Assembly: GCA_019022495.1 (NCBI GenBank)
Contig: JAFEKR010000083.1
Coordinates: 1 to 64,000, forward strand
Origin: Epichloe hybrida
Taxonomy: Eukaryota > Ascomycota > Sordariomycetes > Hypocreales > Clavicipitaceae
Direction of reading: 5' to 3'
DNA: 64,000 nucleotides
Shown: piece after piece, positions 1 to 11,541 of the stretch
Position numbering within the stretch: position 1 is the stretch's first letter
Layout of the letters: each line of letters begins with the position of its first letter
Position numbers and translations under genes: made by a program
The notes under the pieces: generated by a model
What the model saw: only the letters and a program-made list of their open reading frames with translations
Told to the model about the DNA's origin: nothing
Databases searched by the model: none

Positions 1-3000
1 AGCGCCTCGGCCTTGTTCAGGGCCAAATCTTGAGCAGAACCAATCATGTTCTTGATCTCTCGCCCATTGAGTTCGTGTTTGGCAAGTTGATCAAGATCCT
101 CGTCAGTAAAAGGCTCCACGGCCAGTTGTCCATGCGCCTCGACTCTGCCAATAAACATCTTTAAGATGGCCTTCTTAGCCTTGGAATCTAGTCCATCATA
201 TCTGAGAGCGATGTGAATTCGGGATTGGAATGCCTCATCAAATGTCTGCGCCTTGTGTCAGATAATGTCCTTCATACGATCTTTGTTTTCTTCTTCGTCT
301 CCTTCTACTTCATCAAAGGATTCTCTGACTCACCTCCACACGGTTTGTAGTGAGGAACAAGATTCCTTGGAAGTATTCCAATTGGCGTAAGAAGATGCTG
401 ACAAGTGCGTTGCGATGTATGTCCTGCATATTTCGCTTTTCGAGGAACACATCAGCTTCGTCGAGCAGCAGTATCGCCCCCCAGGAATGACAAATATCCA
501 GTATTTTTTGCAATTCCATCTCCAGAAAACGAGAATTGGTGCCAAGTTCACCAGCAGACACCATGTATAGTGGGCATTGGAGCAATTCACTGATGCCTTC
601 TGCAGTTAGGGTTTTGCCTGTTCCCGGGGGTCCGTGAAGAACAGCTGCAGATTGCTCGTTAGCACTCATCTAATAGCAATCAGCCCACATCAACCAAGCA
701 TGTAACATACTGACGAGGCCTTTCCCTTTCCCTTGTATGACATCATCGATTGTCTGGGCCAGATTGTTCTTGCGTGACTTGACGAGCGCTTGGATTAGAT
801 CTTTCGTTTCTGGAGGAAGAACCAGAGAGCCCCAAGCATCTTCGTTCCACTTAATCTCGCTGATCCTAGAAACGGAGAACTCCAGCCATTCCTTCTCGGA
901 GAAAGAAAAGCCCAAGACAACTGGCGATGCGAGCAGATAGTCATCATCTGTAAACACAAGTGATTGATTCGTCACAGAGTCTCCCTTTGGTGTCTCGGCG
1001 ACTTTCTCTTCCGTTGAGGAGTCGGTGCTATTCGCCCCTTGAATGATTGCACTGGCCGTTGTTGGCAATGATTGCAACGGCGAAGACGTGGTCCTCGCCT
1101 CCAAGTCAGCTTGCAGCGCTTTCGTGACCAGGATGCTACAGTCGAAGCCCTTGGTCATATTGCTAGTCACCGTCGGACCCTCGTCCCCGTGGACGTCGTC
1201 TTCGGACGAAAAGCAGTCATTCATATCATCCGCCTCATCCGACAAACCTGAATCTGACAGTGCATCGGAACCCTTAGGTCGTACTGCAGACACGAAGTAA
1301 TTGGGATTGATGCGCCTGAAGATAGCAGGGTCCACCATAATACGGCTTGGTTGAATGTGGAACTTCGTAATCGCCCCCTTCTTTCCTTTCATGTATGCAA
1401 GACCTGAGTATGCCTTAAAATGTGCTCCACTGAGAGACACAAATTTCTTGCCTCGTTCGATCAACGTTTGGCGCATGTTCAGCTCATCCTTGTGATATGA
1501 GAGTGGAAAAAATGGCAAGCTGGTTATTTTTCGAGTCCCATGAAATTCTTCAAATTCTTCAACCACACTTCCATGGCCAAAACGCTTCCCATCAAATTCG
1601 AGATATTTGCCGTCGACAACATAAAAGTCACCTCGAAGCATCGAACTGCGACGAACAGCCATGTCAACTTTGAAAACACGAGGATCTTCCATGTGCCCGT
1701 AGGTTGCAGAATACACAAGTGTGTTTGGCTTCCATAATGCCCAAAAATACTCGAAGTTGATGATTCCGCTGTCCAGCATTGAGTACAAGCTTTTCTTCAC
1801 TTTTGCGTAGTCTTTGTCCAGATATTTGATCAAAACTTTAAGCTCCTTACGCTTGTTGTCAAGCCGACGCTGAAATTTACGCTGTTCTCGTTTGTGCTTA
1901 CCAGCCGGTTCAACCTCTTTCAGCTTTTTTAAATGTAAACGGAAGTCGTCCAAGTATCTAAGACCTACGTTAGATGGATTCAGGCATAAGATCGGGACCT
2001 CTTTTTTTTTGGAAGAGGGGGGTTTTTGGAAGAGGGGGGCAAGGGGGTTACAACGATCAAAATAACACCTGGGAAAGAGAGAGAAAATAAGAACGAGACA
2101 AACTGAGGATATTTCTTACAGAAAAAGTAGATTCGGGTCTATTTTCGGCGTTTCATCCACCAGGTTTACTCCACGAACATTGCCTATGACATCTTGCAGG
2201 CATTCACGCAGAAGCTTGCTCTTGATGTCGACAGTCGTGGCTCGGTATTTCCCCTCACTACTGAAAGTCCTCCTCACGTGGAATAAATATCCGCTATATT
2301 TAGAGTTCGCAGCCATGTCCGCCGTATCTTGAAGCTTGAAAGCAAAGATTTTGCTGTCCCAAACTGCATCAACGCGTTTGTAATCTAGCTTTCGCTCTCT
2401 CTCTGCATCGTGGCGGGAATCTGACGTTCCGTTGCCCGAGGGAATCCCTTGAGGGCCAGCAAGTGGCCCAGACCTAATAGGATAAGTTGAGGATTCTCTA
2501 GTAGGCAAAACGACTAGGCGACTGTACCTTGGCACAAATGGCTTCTGATTCTTGTGATTTGCTTGAGTAATGCTGGAAAACTCGTTCTGTGCTAAGTCCG
2601 TCGTAGAATATGGGTTGCCGAACGCGTTAGTGACTGGCTGTTGCTGAGGTTGGAATTGCCTGTTCGTCTGGGAGGCTTGAAAACCGCCCATAGTGTCTAT
2701 TTGGTGCTGTAAATGGCTGCATCGCAATTCCAACTGTCCAAGAGCCTCTCCTATGTCCTGTTGGGCAGTCCAATTGTCGAGACCATGAGCCTTTCGAGAC
2801 CTTGCCTCTTTTCGAGGCATCACCGTACTGCCTGACCCACGCACAGCCTTGCTTGGTCCTCTGCGTGCATTACGACCGTCATGAGCACGATGGCGAGAGA
2901 CAGAGCGAGAATACACTCTAGACATCCTCGACCTGCGTTTGCGGTGGATCTCGTCTTCATCTGACGAGTACAATGTGTCGCCGTCGTCTGTGTCAGTGGA

Positions 3001-3333
3001 AGAGCTACTATCACTATCACTTGGCGAATATAGCTCCGAGCCCGAGGATGGGGGGCCCTTCATCCTTCTCCGACAATGGTTTCTGCTCTTTTTCTCAAAT
3101 CTCCCTTTTCTCACAGAGTCTCCAACTTTGCGACTGTTCTGCGTTTTCTTTGCCTTGTCCGTGCTTCGGTTAGGTGTGTCGGGTTTTGTCTTGGAGGAGG
3201 GCTCAGATGATTTTGTGTGGCGATTCGAATTCTTGTTTGATCCATCGTCGTTTTCAGTCACAGCCTCCGTGACTTGTTGACTGGAGTGTATTTGCCTTTC
3301 GGCCGCAGTCTCACCAACTCGTGATGACTCCAT
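1..3333 (-). CDS. AAA+ ATPase with N-terminal disordered region and DUF7025-like domain (partial at the C-terminus)
   Basis: Four exons on the minus strand: 3333-2120, 1957-711, 644-334 and 245 to beyond the window edge, with introns 1958-2119, 645-710 and 246-333. The N-terminal ~180 residues are Ser/Arg/Lys-rich and probably disordered. A central region (about residues 330-620) resembles the DUF7025 domain that precedes the ATPase in many fungal proteins. The AAA+ core follows: Walker A GPPGTGKT at about 825-832, Walker B ILLLDEAD at about 878-885, sensor-1 TTNRVE, then TFDEAFQSRIHIAL, a highly conserved stretch in this family. The lid runs off the left edge. The junctions read LLF-LYLDDF, GLV-TVLHG and NRVE-TFDEAF, which supports the introns. 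Members of the family are mostly uncharacterised; substrate remodelling is inferred from the AAA+ fold. The start at 3333 is the first ATG of the long N-terminal frame and could be shorter. Confidence 0.9.
1958..2119 (-). other. Intron 1 of the AAA+ gene, with a G/C-rich direct repeat
   Basis: Donor GTAAGA and acceptor CTTAG join LLF to LYLDDF in frame. On the plus strand the intron holds a duplicated purine tract (ttggaagagggggg at about 2009-2039, twice). The tract looks like simple-sequence slippage. Confidence 0.7.
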
Positions 3334-4611
3334 GACTGCTCCTGGAAGCCCGAACAGTCGTGGAGAGTGCCACCCAAACTCGAAGTCCTGGAAGTGAGGT
3401 GACTAGCGGAATAGATATCTGCAGAGGGGAGCTTGGTCAGACGCCAAAAATTCACCGGAGTGGATCTGGGAACGCCTTTCTTAGAAAACATTTCTTACTA
3501 TAAAGTAGCGGCGTGACAGGAGACAATAGAACAGCAGATGGAACGATGACCGATTGATGACACGAGAGGTACTGTCTGCTGAAATATGATTCAATTGCGA
3601 ACCAAGGCCTCGTCTCGTTGACGGCGTTGTGATCTGCGACTAGGACGGGATTCCAAATTGAGATGCTCGTAGATCGAAGCGTGGGCACAGTTCAACGATG
3701 TTTGAGGTAGGAATAAGCAGATGAGGTGTTATTAGTAAATGTCGCCGAGAAAAAACAATAGCCCCCCAAAAAACACTGCCGTTCAGGGCCGGGAGCTGCC
3801 TGAGAATCAAAGGGTTCTTGTGGGAAGGCAAACGGCTAGGCAGATGCTGTGGGACGCAGGCAAGAAAGCAAACGGAATCAGGAAGCAAGATGTGATCAGA
3901 GAGTGATCACTTCTCCTTGTAGGTAGCTGATTGACTGCTCGCGAAAGAATGGAGGGTTCGATGTCTTTTGGTCAGATCAAGGTGACTGGCTCTTCCCTCT
4001 TTGCCTCGGGACGCATGTTAGCAGACATGTGGCGGTATGGTAGAAAATGGCAAACGATACTTCTAAATGTAAGCGAGGAGAAGCGACAAACGCTGCGGAA
4101 GGAGTTGAGCACGGGAGAGTGAACATGATGTGCACCAAGACAAAGTCAGGCAACACCGGTCACCTCGGGCGAGACGAGTGCCATCCCTGTCTACCTGAGC
4201 GAAGATACCGCAGCTGCCTGGTAAAGTGATAAGTGGGGTCGCGCAACAGGTCGCCCTCCCAGACCTTGCTTGACATCGTGAAGCTATGTGTTGGCGTTTC
4301 CCGCCATTGGTTGGATGCCGCTCGACGGGGACGCATGTTTTGTTTGCCTTCTTCAATACCTCATTGGCTGTGAGAATATCTTTTGATCGACCTGGTCAAC
4401 TGCAGCTTGTCCATTGATAAGCACAGCCCTAAGCGTTTTCAGCTTGTAGAGCCTGCATGCTTACTGAGATGGGCGTAAATCTGACTGAGTAACGTGCCAC
4501 TGGAAGGTGTTTAGCGATCGCAGGTCACGTTTCCGGGCTGAGTTCGGGAGTTGGGCATTTGTCTATGTAGGCAGTCCGTATGTACGGAGTATTTGAAAAC
4601 GACCCGTCGTC

Positions 4612-4638
4612 CCACCTGGGCCACCTGGGCCACCTGGG
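4612..4638. repeat. Three tandem copies of a 9-bp unit
   Basis: The unit ccacctggg occurs three times without interruption or mismatch. It is a minisatellite seed in an intergenic region. Confidence 0.8.
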
Positions 4639-4863
4639 TTCCGCTCATCTGTGCATCTCTGCCAGTCCTGACGATGTTGCCATTTTAACCGTTCCCACAG
4701 TCTTGATTTTTTGAATACAACGAAGGCTTTGAGCTCGGCAGGCAGTCAGTGAGCTGCGATTCGCATTATCCACAAAAGATGAACGAATATTCATTCAGTC
4801 TCGCCGTCGTTGCGGGGTTGCGCTGCTGGAGTCCCTGCCAACCCCCACCAGCTTCTCATCAGT

Positions 4864-5170
4864 CTACATGTACAGTACAATACAACCCCTGAATTATTTT
4901 ACAAATCTACATGACAGGGGTGATTGAGCCAATGAGATATCAGGCGGGCGACAGGGGCTAGGATAACAGATACCTCAATTTCCTCACAACTCATATTGGA
5001 AATCATGTATCTTTAAGTGGCGCTCAATACCCTGCATATTTTCCTTGTAACTCTCTAAAATAATACAGGGGTTAAATTGCACGTACAGCTGATCACAGCT
5101 GTTAGCGAGGGACGAATAACTGGGGCATGTAGATTTGTAAAATAATTCAGGGGGTAGAGTGTACATGTAG
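4864..5170. mobile_element. MITE-like element with long terminal inverted repeats
   Basis: The two ends are inverted copies. Both start CTACATGTACA at the outer edge (4864 and 5170). Each contains a perfect 28-bp arm, at 4886-4913 and, reversed, at 5126-5153. The arms are separated by about 212 bp without coding potential. Length (307 bp), terminal inverted repeats and lack of an ORF fit a non-autonomous DNA transposon. I could not find a clear target-site duplication (flanks catcagt and caatgca), so a simple inverted duplication is possible. Confidence 0.55.
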
Positions 5171-5600
5171 CAATGCACAATCCACCACCCCGCGTTGGCG
5201 CGCTGCATCTCGACAAGCTAGCTTCCAAGGTTTGGATCTCGACGCCCCTACATGTACGGAGTACGAGTTTGACTATTGCACCGTCTTGATTGGCGCCAAC
5301 GAGAAGCCGCTCGGCGCTGTTTCAGGTTTCCTGTTCCTGTGCCTTTTTGTGGAGTACAGCTTGCAATTCGTTTAGCTTGTCACAAGGAGCGTCATTGCTC
5401 TTGTGCTGTTTGCGGAGTGGGAGAGAGCGTTTTATCGCAACAAACGGCTCTGTTCTTGGGCTGCACAAACAGCAAAGAAACATTCTACGCCACACGGGTT
5501 TCGCTCTCAATCACTATTCTGTCAGTTGTCTTGCCCACACCAGCTGCTCGGCACCGTTCATCCCGTGGAGAGAGGCCTCCGCCAGCTTCAACCCAATATC

Positions 5601-7836
5601 ATGCCTAGCAATAGATCAAGGTGGTCGTCTGTCGACCGTATGCTCGGCCACAATGGGCAACGTGCCCCCGGCGGTAGTGGAAGCGCTCACGATTGGCTTC
5701 AAGAAGAAGAAAGGGCCTGTAAGTTCCCAGCGCAACTTGGCCAGCATGTCGAATGAAACTCTAGACGTCTTCTCCCTGACTGACCCAACAAACAATATCA
5801 GTACTCCCTCGATTCAACCATGATCAGATCCGATCAGCTATTCCACCGCCCGAAGTTACAAAAGTCTGCCTCCGTCTGCGCCATCTTGTACAAGAATGCG
5901 TGCCTTGCGAGATGGAGGTGAGCCGCGTGACCACTCCACACAGTCGCATTATTACCCAGAAGGTCATTCAAGCGGCAAAAGAGGCTGGAGGAAACGAAAT
6001 CCGAGGATGCGTAGTAAGATGGCCTTTCCGTCATTTCATGAACCCGGTATAATCTCTAAACCATATTTTCTTTTCTAGGTATATTGCCTCTTGGTCAATC
6101 AGAGATGGTTTAAACATGAAGCTATCGCCGAGCTTTGGGATTCTGACCTACACAAGCTGCGAGCTGAAGCCTGTGGGGTCATTGCCAAAGCACTGTAAGC
6201 ACACGTCTAAATGCAGCCAATGGTTCTAGCCTAACAATGACCACTTTAGTATTGAGACGGAAGAGGACACTGATCACCTTCTGTATGAGGTTTTACTACG
6301 TCGCTACTCTTATATTGCCAACGGCGCTCCTACTCCGCCCGTGAACGTTATCGAGAAGGCTGTCGACCTCCATGCTGTTCGAGTGATAGGCTCGTCTGGT
6401 TATCAGAAATGCATCAATTACCTGTGGCGCGGATGGCTTGTTCAAGACGAAAACGACCCGTCTGTTTTTGTCGACTACAAGGACAAGGACAACCCCAAAT
6501 TCTTCGCTCATATGGACCCGGATCGTATGCGAGCTCCACGAAACCAGAACGCTGCGCAAATGCTACTATCCCTTGTGTACCTCGTCCTATATACCGCCGC
6601 GATCAATTCTGTCAACCCTTCAGGAGAGCTAGATGGAGCCGAAGTGACACTATATCTGTTCACCCTTGGATATATCTGTGACGAAACTATGAAGGTGTAC
6701 AAGGCTGGCTATCGTATTCTTGGCTTTTGGAATGCTTTTAATGCTGTCTTGTATTCTTTTCTCACCGTTTCCCTTGCATTCCGCATTAAAGGCTTAACGG
6801 CGTCTGAGGGGTCTGAAACCCGCGAACACTACAGCAAATTGAGTTACAACATGCTGGCATTTGTCGCACCGATGTTTTGGTGTAGGCTCATGTTGTATCT
6901 CGACAGTTTCAGATTTTTCGGGGCCATGCTTGTCGTGCTGAAGGTGATGATGAAAGAGTCGGTTATCTTCTTTGCTCTCCTCATCGTCGTGATTATTGGT
7001 TTCCTTCAAGCCTTTATCGGATTGGATCTGGCGGAAGACAATGTTGCAAATGATGTCCTGTTCATTGTCGAATCAATGACGAAAGCTATCATGCAGAGTC
7101 CTGAATTTGAGGGTTTCGAAGCCTTTGGGCCACCTTGGGGTATTATACTATATTACTGCTTCACTTTTGTCGTCATGGTACTGCTATTTACTCCACGTTT
7201 CCTAATGTTCGCAGAAACGCGTGGCTAATTTTGTTTTACTAGATCATTCTGCTTAACATCCTCATTGCGCTCTACAACTCTGCCTACGAAGATATTTACG
7301 AGAACGCTGATGACGAATATCTTGCTTTGTTCTCCCAGAAGACGATGCAATTCGTTAGAGCTCCAGATGAGAACGTTTATATTCCACCATTCAATCTCGT
7401 GGAAATTGTCATATCTGCTCTGTTCGAATGGTGGTTGCCGAAGCACATTTATGAAGTTATCAATGACTACGTGATGGCTTTCTTATATTCGCCCCTTCTG
7501 TTTGTTTCGGCATATTTTGAGACACGTGCGGCACATCGAATTCGACATAACAGGTCGAGGGGAGATGAAGACGATGATGTGGTTGAGGAATGGGAGCAAA
7601 TGGCACATGAACTCGACTTGGAAGTCGAAGGTTGGTTCAAAACGTGTGATGCTGTCAAACCAAACATGGAAGATGACCCGGCTGTCTTGGAAATTCGAAA
7701 ACTGCGCTCGGAGATTGATGAGCTGAAAACACTGGTAGTGGAAATCAGCAAGGCTGCCAAATCGAAGACGGCGGCTTCGGGCGAGAAATCGAAGGATAAG
7801 AAATCTTCTTCGAGGTCTGGGAATGCAGAGCAATAG
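5601..7836 (+). CDS. yvc1: Vacuolar TRP-type calcium channel Yvc1 (TRPY)
   Basis: Five exons: 5601-5718, 5802-6013, 6079-6194, 6250-7177 and 7243-7836, giving 655 aa (yeast Yvc1 is 675). The family releases Ca2+ from the vacuole in response to membrane stretch, Ca2+ and phosphoinositides. The N-terminal cytosolic domain includes IPPPEVTKVCLRLRHL and a conserved stretch ending in GSSGYQKC. Hydrophobic segments lie at about 250-269, 280-294, 305-324 and 345-364. The S5 region is about 385-407, followed by a pore loop, and S6 runs into LLNILIALYNSAYEDIY. The C-terminus is charged, with acidic stretches and a predicted coiled coil near the end. All junctions restore conserved sequence (RALLPRF, CVVYCLL, KALIETEED, VVMIILLN). 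The start at 5601 is the least certain point; an ATG at 5640 is in the same frame. Confidence 0.93.
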
Positions 7837-8068
7837 CTGGATAAAAATTTCGTGGGATGTGTTTTGAGCAGAACTAACTCTTCTCTCATTTTTGTATTTC
7901 TCCCAGGCACCGGGTTTATTGGCTTACTCGAGAGTATATGTTTTTCATATATGAGTGCAATTTACTAGACGATTTTACCTGGCCGACTACAATGGAGACC
8001 GTGAGTGCGTCATGATGATGGCAAATTCAATTTTCCCTCGTGCCAAGCTCCATCAGCTTTACCAAGGC

Positions 8069-8778
8069 TCAAGCCTCTACGGGGGGAAAGTACTTTCTGG
8101 GCTCTCGTAAGCTAAGATCGAAAACAAGGAGAGTTCATTGCGTACTCACGGAAGGGCCTCATTATAGGCTGTCACATCCTTCAGCTCGAAGGTGACGAAG
8201 ACTACCCTTTCTAGAATGCTGCCATTGTTTTCCAAGAATCTTCTCACAGTCTCGCAAGCGACTTTTGCTGCATCTTGGCTAGGATAACCGTACACACCAG
8301 TGCTGATGCTGCTGAAAGCAATGGTTTTGACGCCCTCCAGTGAGGCTAATTTCAAGCTGTTCTCATAACAGCTTCGAAGGGCTCGTTCGCTTTTCTGGGG
8401 TTCACGGCTGCTATAAACAGGCCCGACTGTGTGAATGACGTGTTTGGCTGGTAAATGATGCCCTTGAGAAATAACCGCATCTCCAGTAGAACATCCGCCC
8501 AATTCGCGGCATTCGGCCTTCAGTCCAGGTCCAGCAGCCCGATGAATAGCCCCATCAACACCACCACCGCCAAGCAAGGTACTGTTTGCCGCATTGACGA
8601 TCGCATCGAGCTGGAGTTTGGTAATGTCACCTCGGATGAGGCCGACACGAGAGTTTATGGCGGCCGATGGAAGGAAAGATGATGTGGAACCTGAGAAGAC
8701 GGACTCTTTTGCAAGAGCTGACGTTTGATAAAGCTGAGCAATGGTGGGAATTTCTGAGAGAACTTTGATTGACGTCAT
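8069..8778 (-). CDS. Macro-domain ADP-ribose hydrolase (MacroD type)
   Basis: Two exons, 8778-8150 and 8096-8069, with intron 8097-8149. The product is about 218 aa, almost entirely one macro domain. Signature elements are visible: GDITKLQLDAIVNAANSTLL, then GGGGVDGAIHRAAGP, a CSTGDAVIS segment, HVIHTVGP, and SSISTGVYGYP near the phosphate-binding loop. This class removes ADP-ribose from acidic side chains and hydrolyses O-acetyl-ADP-ribose; substrate here is inferred. I chose the acceptor at 8097 because it gives the end ALPKYFPPVEA, a common family C-terminus; a 38-nt intron (to 8112) or a 73-nt intron (to 8077) would also splice. The gene is convergent with yvc1 (232 bp between the stops). 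Confidence 0.92.
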
Positions 8779-9526
8779 TCTGTAAGATTCATTGTGATGA
8801 CAAGAAGGAAAGCGAAATGCTGACGACAGGCACGAAGCTGTTAGGCCAATGAGGCGCGCTTCTTGCTGCTACTGCAAAAGTACTGTTAACACGAGAGACC
8901 TTGTTTCTCACTCAAGAGGCATTTGGCACAATGCGTCTTCCTGAGAGAGGTTTTCGCATACAACTGATACTGAATGCGGGGCTCTGCGCAACTACAGTCG
9001 GGAAATAAATTGTAGTCTGCCGGACGGCTTCGTAGAGCTTTTATCGTCGTGACAAGCAGAGGTGTTACAGGAACGGTATACTTCGTCTCTCTCAGCTCGT
9101 CGAAGACGTCTTGAAAAACCGCTTTGATATAACGGTCATGCAGAAGGATTATGCCCTTGGATCTTGATGTATTGTTGATGTTTGTGGGCAGCTCCTAGAA
9201 TATTGGTGGGGTTGGCCGGTTTGATGGAACAGACTGAATACTAGAATAGAAGTAAGTGCCCGCCGCTCCCGTTTGACGATGTCTGGCCTTATCGCGGGCG
9301 GCGCCACTGCTTATCGATGCCGTCTGGTTTGTTCCCGCCCCTCATGACACATTTTCCACCCCGCCATCAGCTCCTTCTGAGTCACGGCTTGTCGTTGTAC
9401 TAAATTCACCACGGCCGACCTAGCGCTGATCTCCAACTTACACGTTGAGCACGAATAAGCTAGAAGGCTGCTCAGAAATACATCCGTTGCTGAGTTAAAT
9501 GCCCCTCTGTGGTAATATCCACAACA
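8779..9526. promoter_or_regulatory. Divergent intergenic region between the macro-domain gene and GlnRS
   Basis: 748 bp without a supported ORF, lying between two divergent starts, so it must hold both promoters. I recognise no specific site in it. Confidence 0.5.
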
Positions 9527-11541
9527 ATGGCTGACGCGACTAAGAACATGGCCAAGCTCCAGCTTGACGATGTCACCGGAGAAATGGTCTCCAAGGCCGA
9601 ACTCAAGAAACGTCAGCAGAAGAGGGCTAAGAAGGCCGCCCAAGAAAAATCGCGCCAAGAGAAAGCGGCCGCCGGCCCAAGTCAGGCAGCTGTTGCGCCA
9701 GCTCCAAAGCCAGAGGAAGTCCCCATCGACCCCGAGGCAATGTTCAAGCAAGGATTCCTCGACGATGTCTATAAAGAACGGCCAGTAAAGGATGTGGTCA
9801 CGCGTTTCCCACCAGAGCCCAATGGCTATCTCCATATAGGGCATGCCAAAGCTATCGCCGTTAACTTTGGCTTTGCCAAGTACCATGGCGGCGTGTGCTA
9901 TCTACGATTCGACGATACAAACCCAGAGAAGGAGGAAGAAAAGTATTTTACTGCCATCCAAGATGTTATCACATGGCTTGGGTTCAAACCTTATAAAATC
10001 ACTTATTCAAGTGACCATTTTGAAAAACTTTATCAGCTGGCAGAGAAACTCATTTCTCAGGGCAAGGCATATGTTTGTGCATGCAACGGTGCGTTTTCTG
10101 AAACATGGTGCTGAAGTTCAACGCTCTAACTCTCTCTGGTTCCTAGATACTGAGATCAAGCTTCAGCGAGGAGGAGAAAAAGGAGCCACACCCCGATACC
10201 GCTGTCAGCACGCCGAGCAAACGGTCGACGACAACTTGCAAAAATTCCGTGATATGCGTGATGGAAAGTACAAGCCCAAGGAGGTGTTTTTGCGCATGAA
10301 GCAGGACATCACCGATGGTAATCCTCAGATGTGGGATTTGGCGGCGTATCGAATCAAGACTGACACCCCCCATCATCGCACTGGATGGAATTGGAGAATC
10401 TACCCAACTTACGACTTCACCCATTGCTTGTGCGATAATTTCGAAGGCATCACACACTCTCTATGCACTACAGAATTCATCCTAAGTCGTGTATCATACG
10501 AGTGGCTCAACAAGTCTTTGGGGGTTTACGAGCCCATGCAACGAGAGTACGGACGCCTGAATTTGACCGGTACCGTTTTATCGAAGCGCAAAATTCTCAA
10601 GCTCGTTGAAGAAAAGATTGTGCGAGATTGGGACGACCCAAGACTTTACACTCTTATTGGTATCCGCCGTCGCGGTGTGCCGCCTGGTGCGATTCTTGAG
10701 TTCGTCAATGAACTTGGAGTCACCACTAACATCACGACCATCATGATCCACAAATTCGAGCAGAGTATCCGCAAGTACTTGGAGAAAACCGTGCCCAGGT
10801 TGATGATGGTTCTTGATCCAGTCCCCTTGGTTATCGAGGGCGCTGAGGCTTCGGACGTAACCCTGCCGTTTTCACCAAAAGACCCTGACATGGGATCCCA
10901 TACCATCCGCTTCACACCCACTATATACATCGACAGATCAGATTTCCGTGAAGTTGACAGTAAGGACTATTTTCGCTTAGCCCCTGGCAAAACGGTTGGC
11001 TTGCTCAATGCGCCCTACCCTGTGAAGGCAACCTCATTTACCAAAGACGAGGCTACAGGAAAGGTGACTGAGATCCGAGGTGTATTCGATAAGGAGACCA
11101 AGAAGGCGAAGACATATATTCAGTGGGTTGGTACTGAGGGGTCAAGGAAGGTGGAAGCTCGCATTCACAACGCTCTGTTCAAATCGGAGAAGCCGGATGA
11201 TGCAGAAGGCGGTTTCTTGAATGACCTCAATCCCAATAGCGAGGTCATATATCCTAATGCTATCATCGAGTCCGGATTTGACGAAGTCAGGCGCCGAGCA
11301 CCGTGGCCAGACGCTGCTGGCGAGAGTGAGCTCGGTAAAGGCGGCCCGGAAAGCGTTCGATTCCAAGCCATGCGCGTTGCCTATTTCGTAAGCTACAGTC
11401 CATAACTCCCTCAGCCTTAACGATGATGAGGCTATTGCTGACCAAATGCTTTACTAGGCGATGGATTCCGATAGCACAGACGAAAAAATTGTATTCAACA
11501 GGATTGTGAGTTTAAAGGAGGACGCTGGAAAGAAAGCATGA
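9527..11541 (+). CDS. gln4: Glutaminyl-tRNA synthetase, cytosolic
   Basis: Three exons: 9527-10088, 10147-11387 and 11458-11541, giving 628 aa. The enzyme charges tRNA-Gln with glutamine using ATP. A Lys/Ala-rich basic N-terminal extension (residues 1-60) is typical of eukaryotic synthetases. The class I HIGH motif lies in [17 protein letters not shown] (about 94-110), and the KMSKS-like motif is VLSKRK at about 331-336. GlnRS-specific stretches include [20 protein letters not shown]. The anticodon-binding beta-barrels follow (VPLVIEG..., [16 protein letters not shown]). The last exon is short and ends KEDAGKKA. The start was taken at [10 protein letters not shown]; an in-frame ATG lies 18 nt upstream. 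Yeast Gln4 has an extra N-terminal domain that is absent here. Confidence 0.96.

Larger units (their letters stand above)
3334..5600. other. Gene-free interval between the AAA+ gene and yvc1
   Basis: No reading frame here has recognisable protein similarity or codon structure. The interval holds the shared upstream region of two divergent genes, three tandem ccacctggg units at 4612-4638, two TACGGAGTA motifs (4583-4591, 5255-5263) and a hairpin-forming MITE-like element (4864-5170, listed separately). Confidence 0.6.

Noticed and set aside
5290..5823. A 177-codon frame on the plus strand overlapping the start of yvc1
   Set aside because: Its frame does not lead into Yvc1; the channel's first exon is in another frame joined by the intron 5719-5801.
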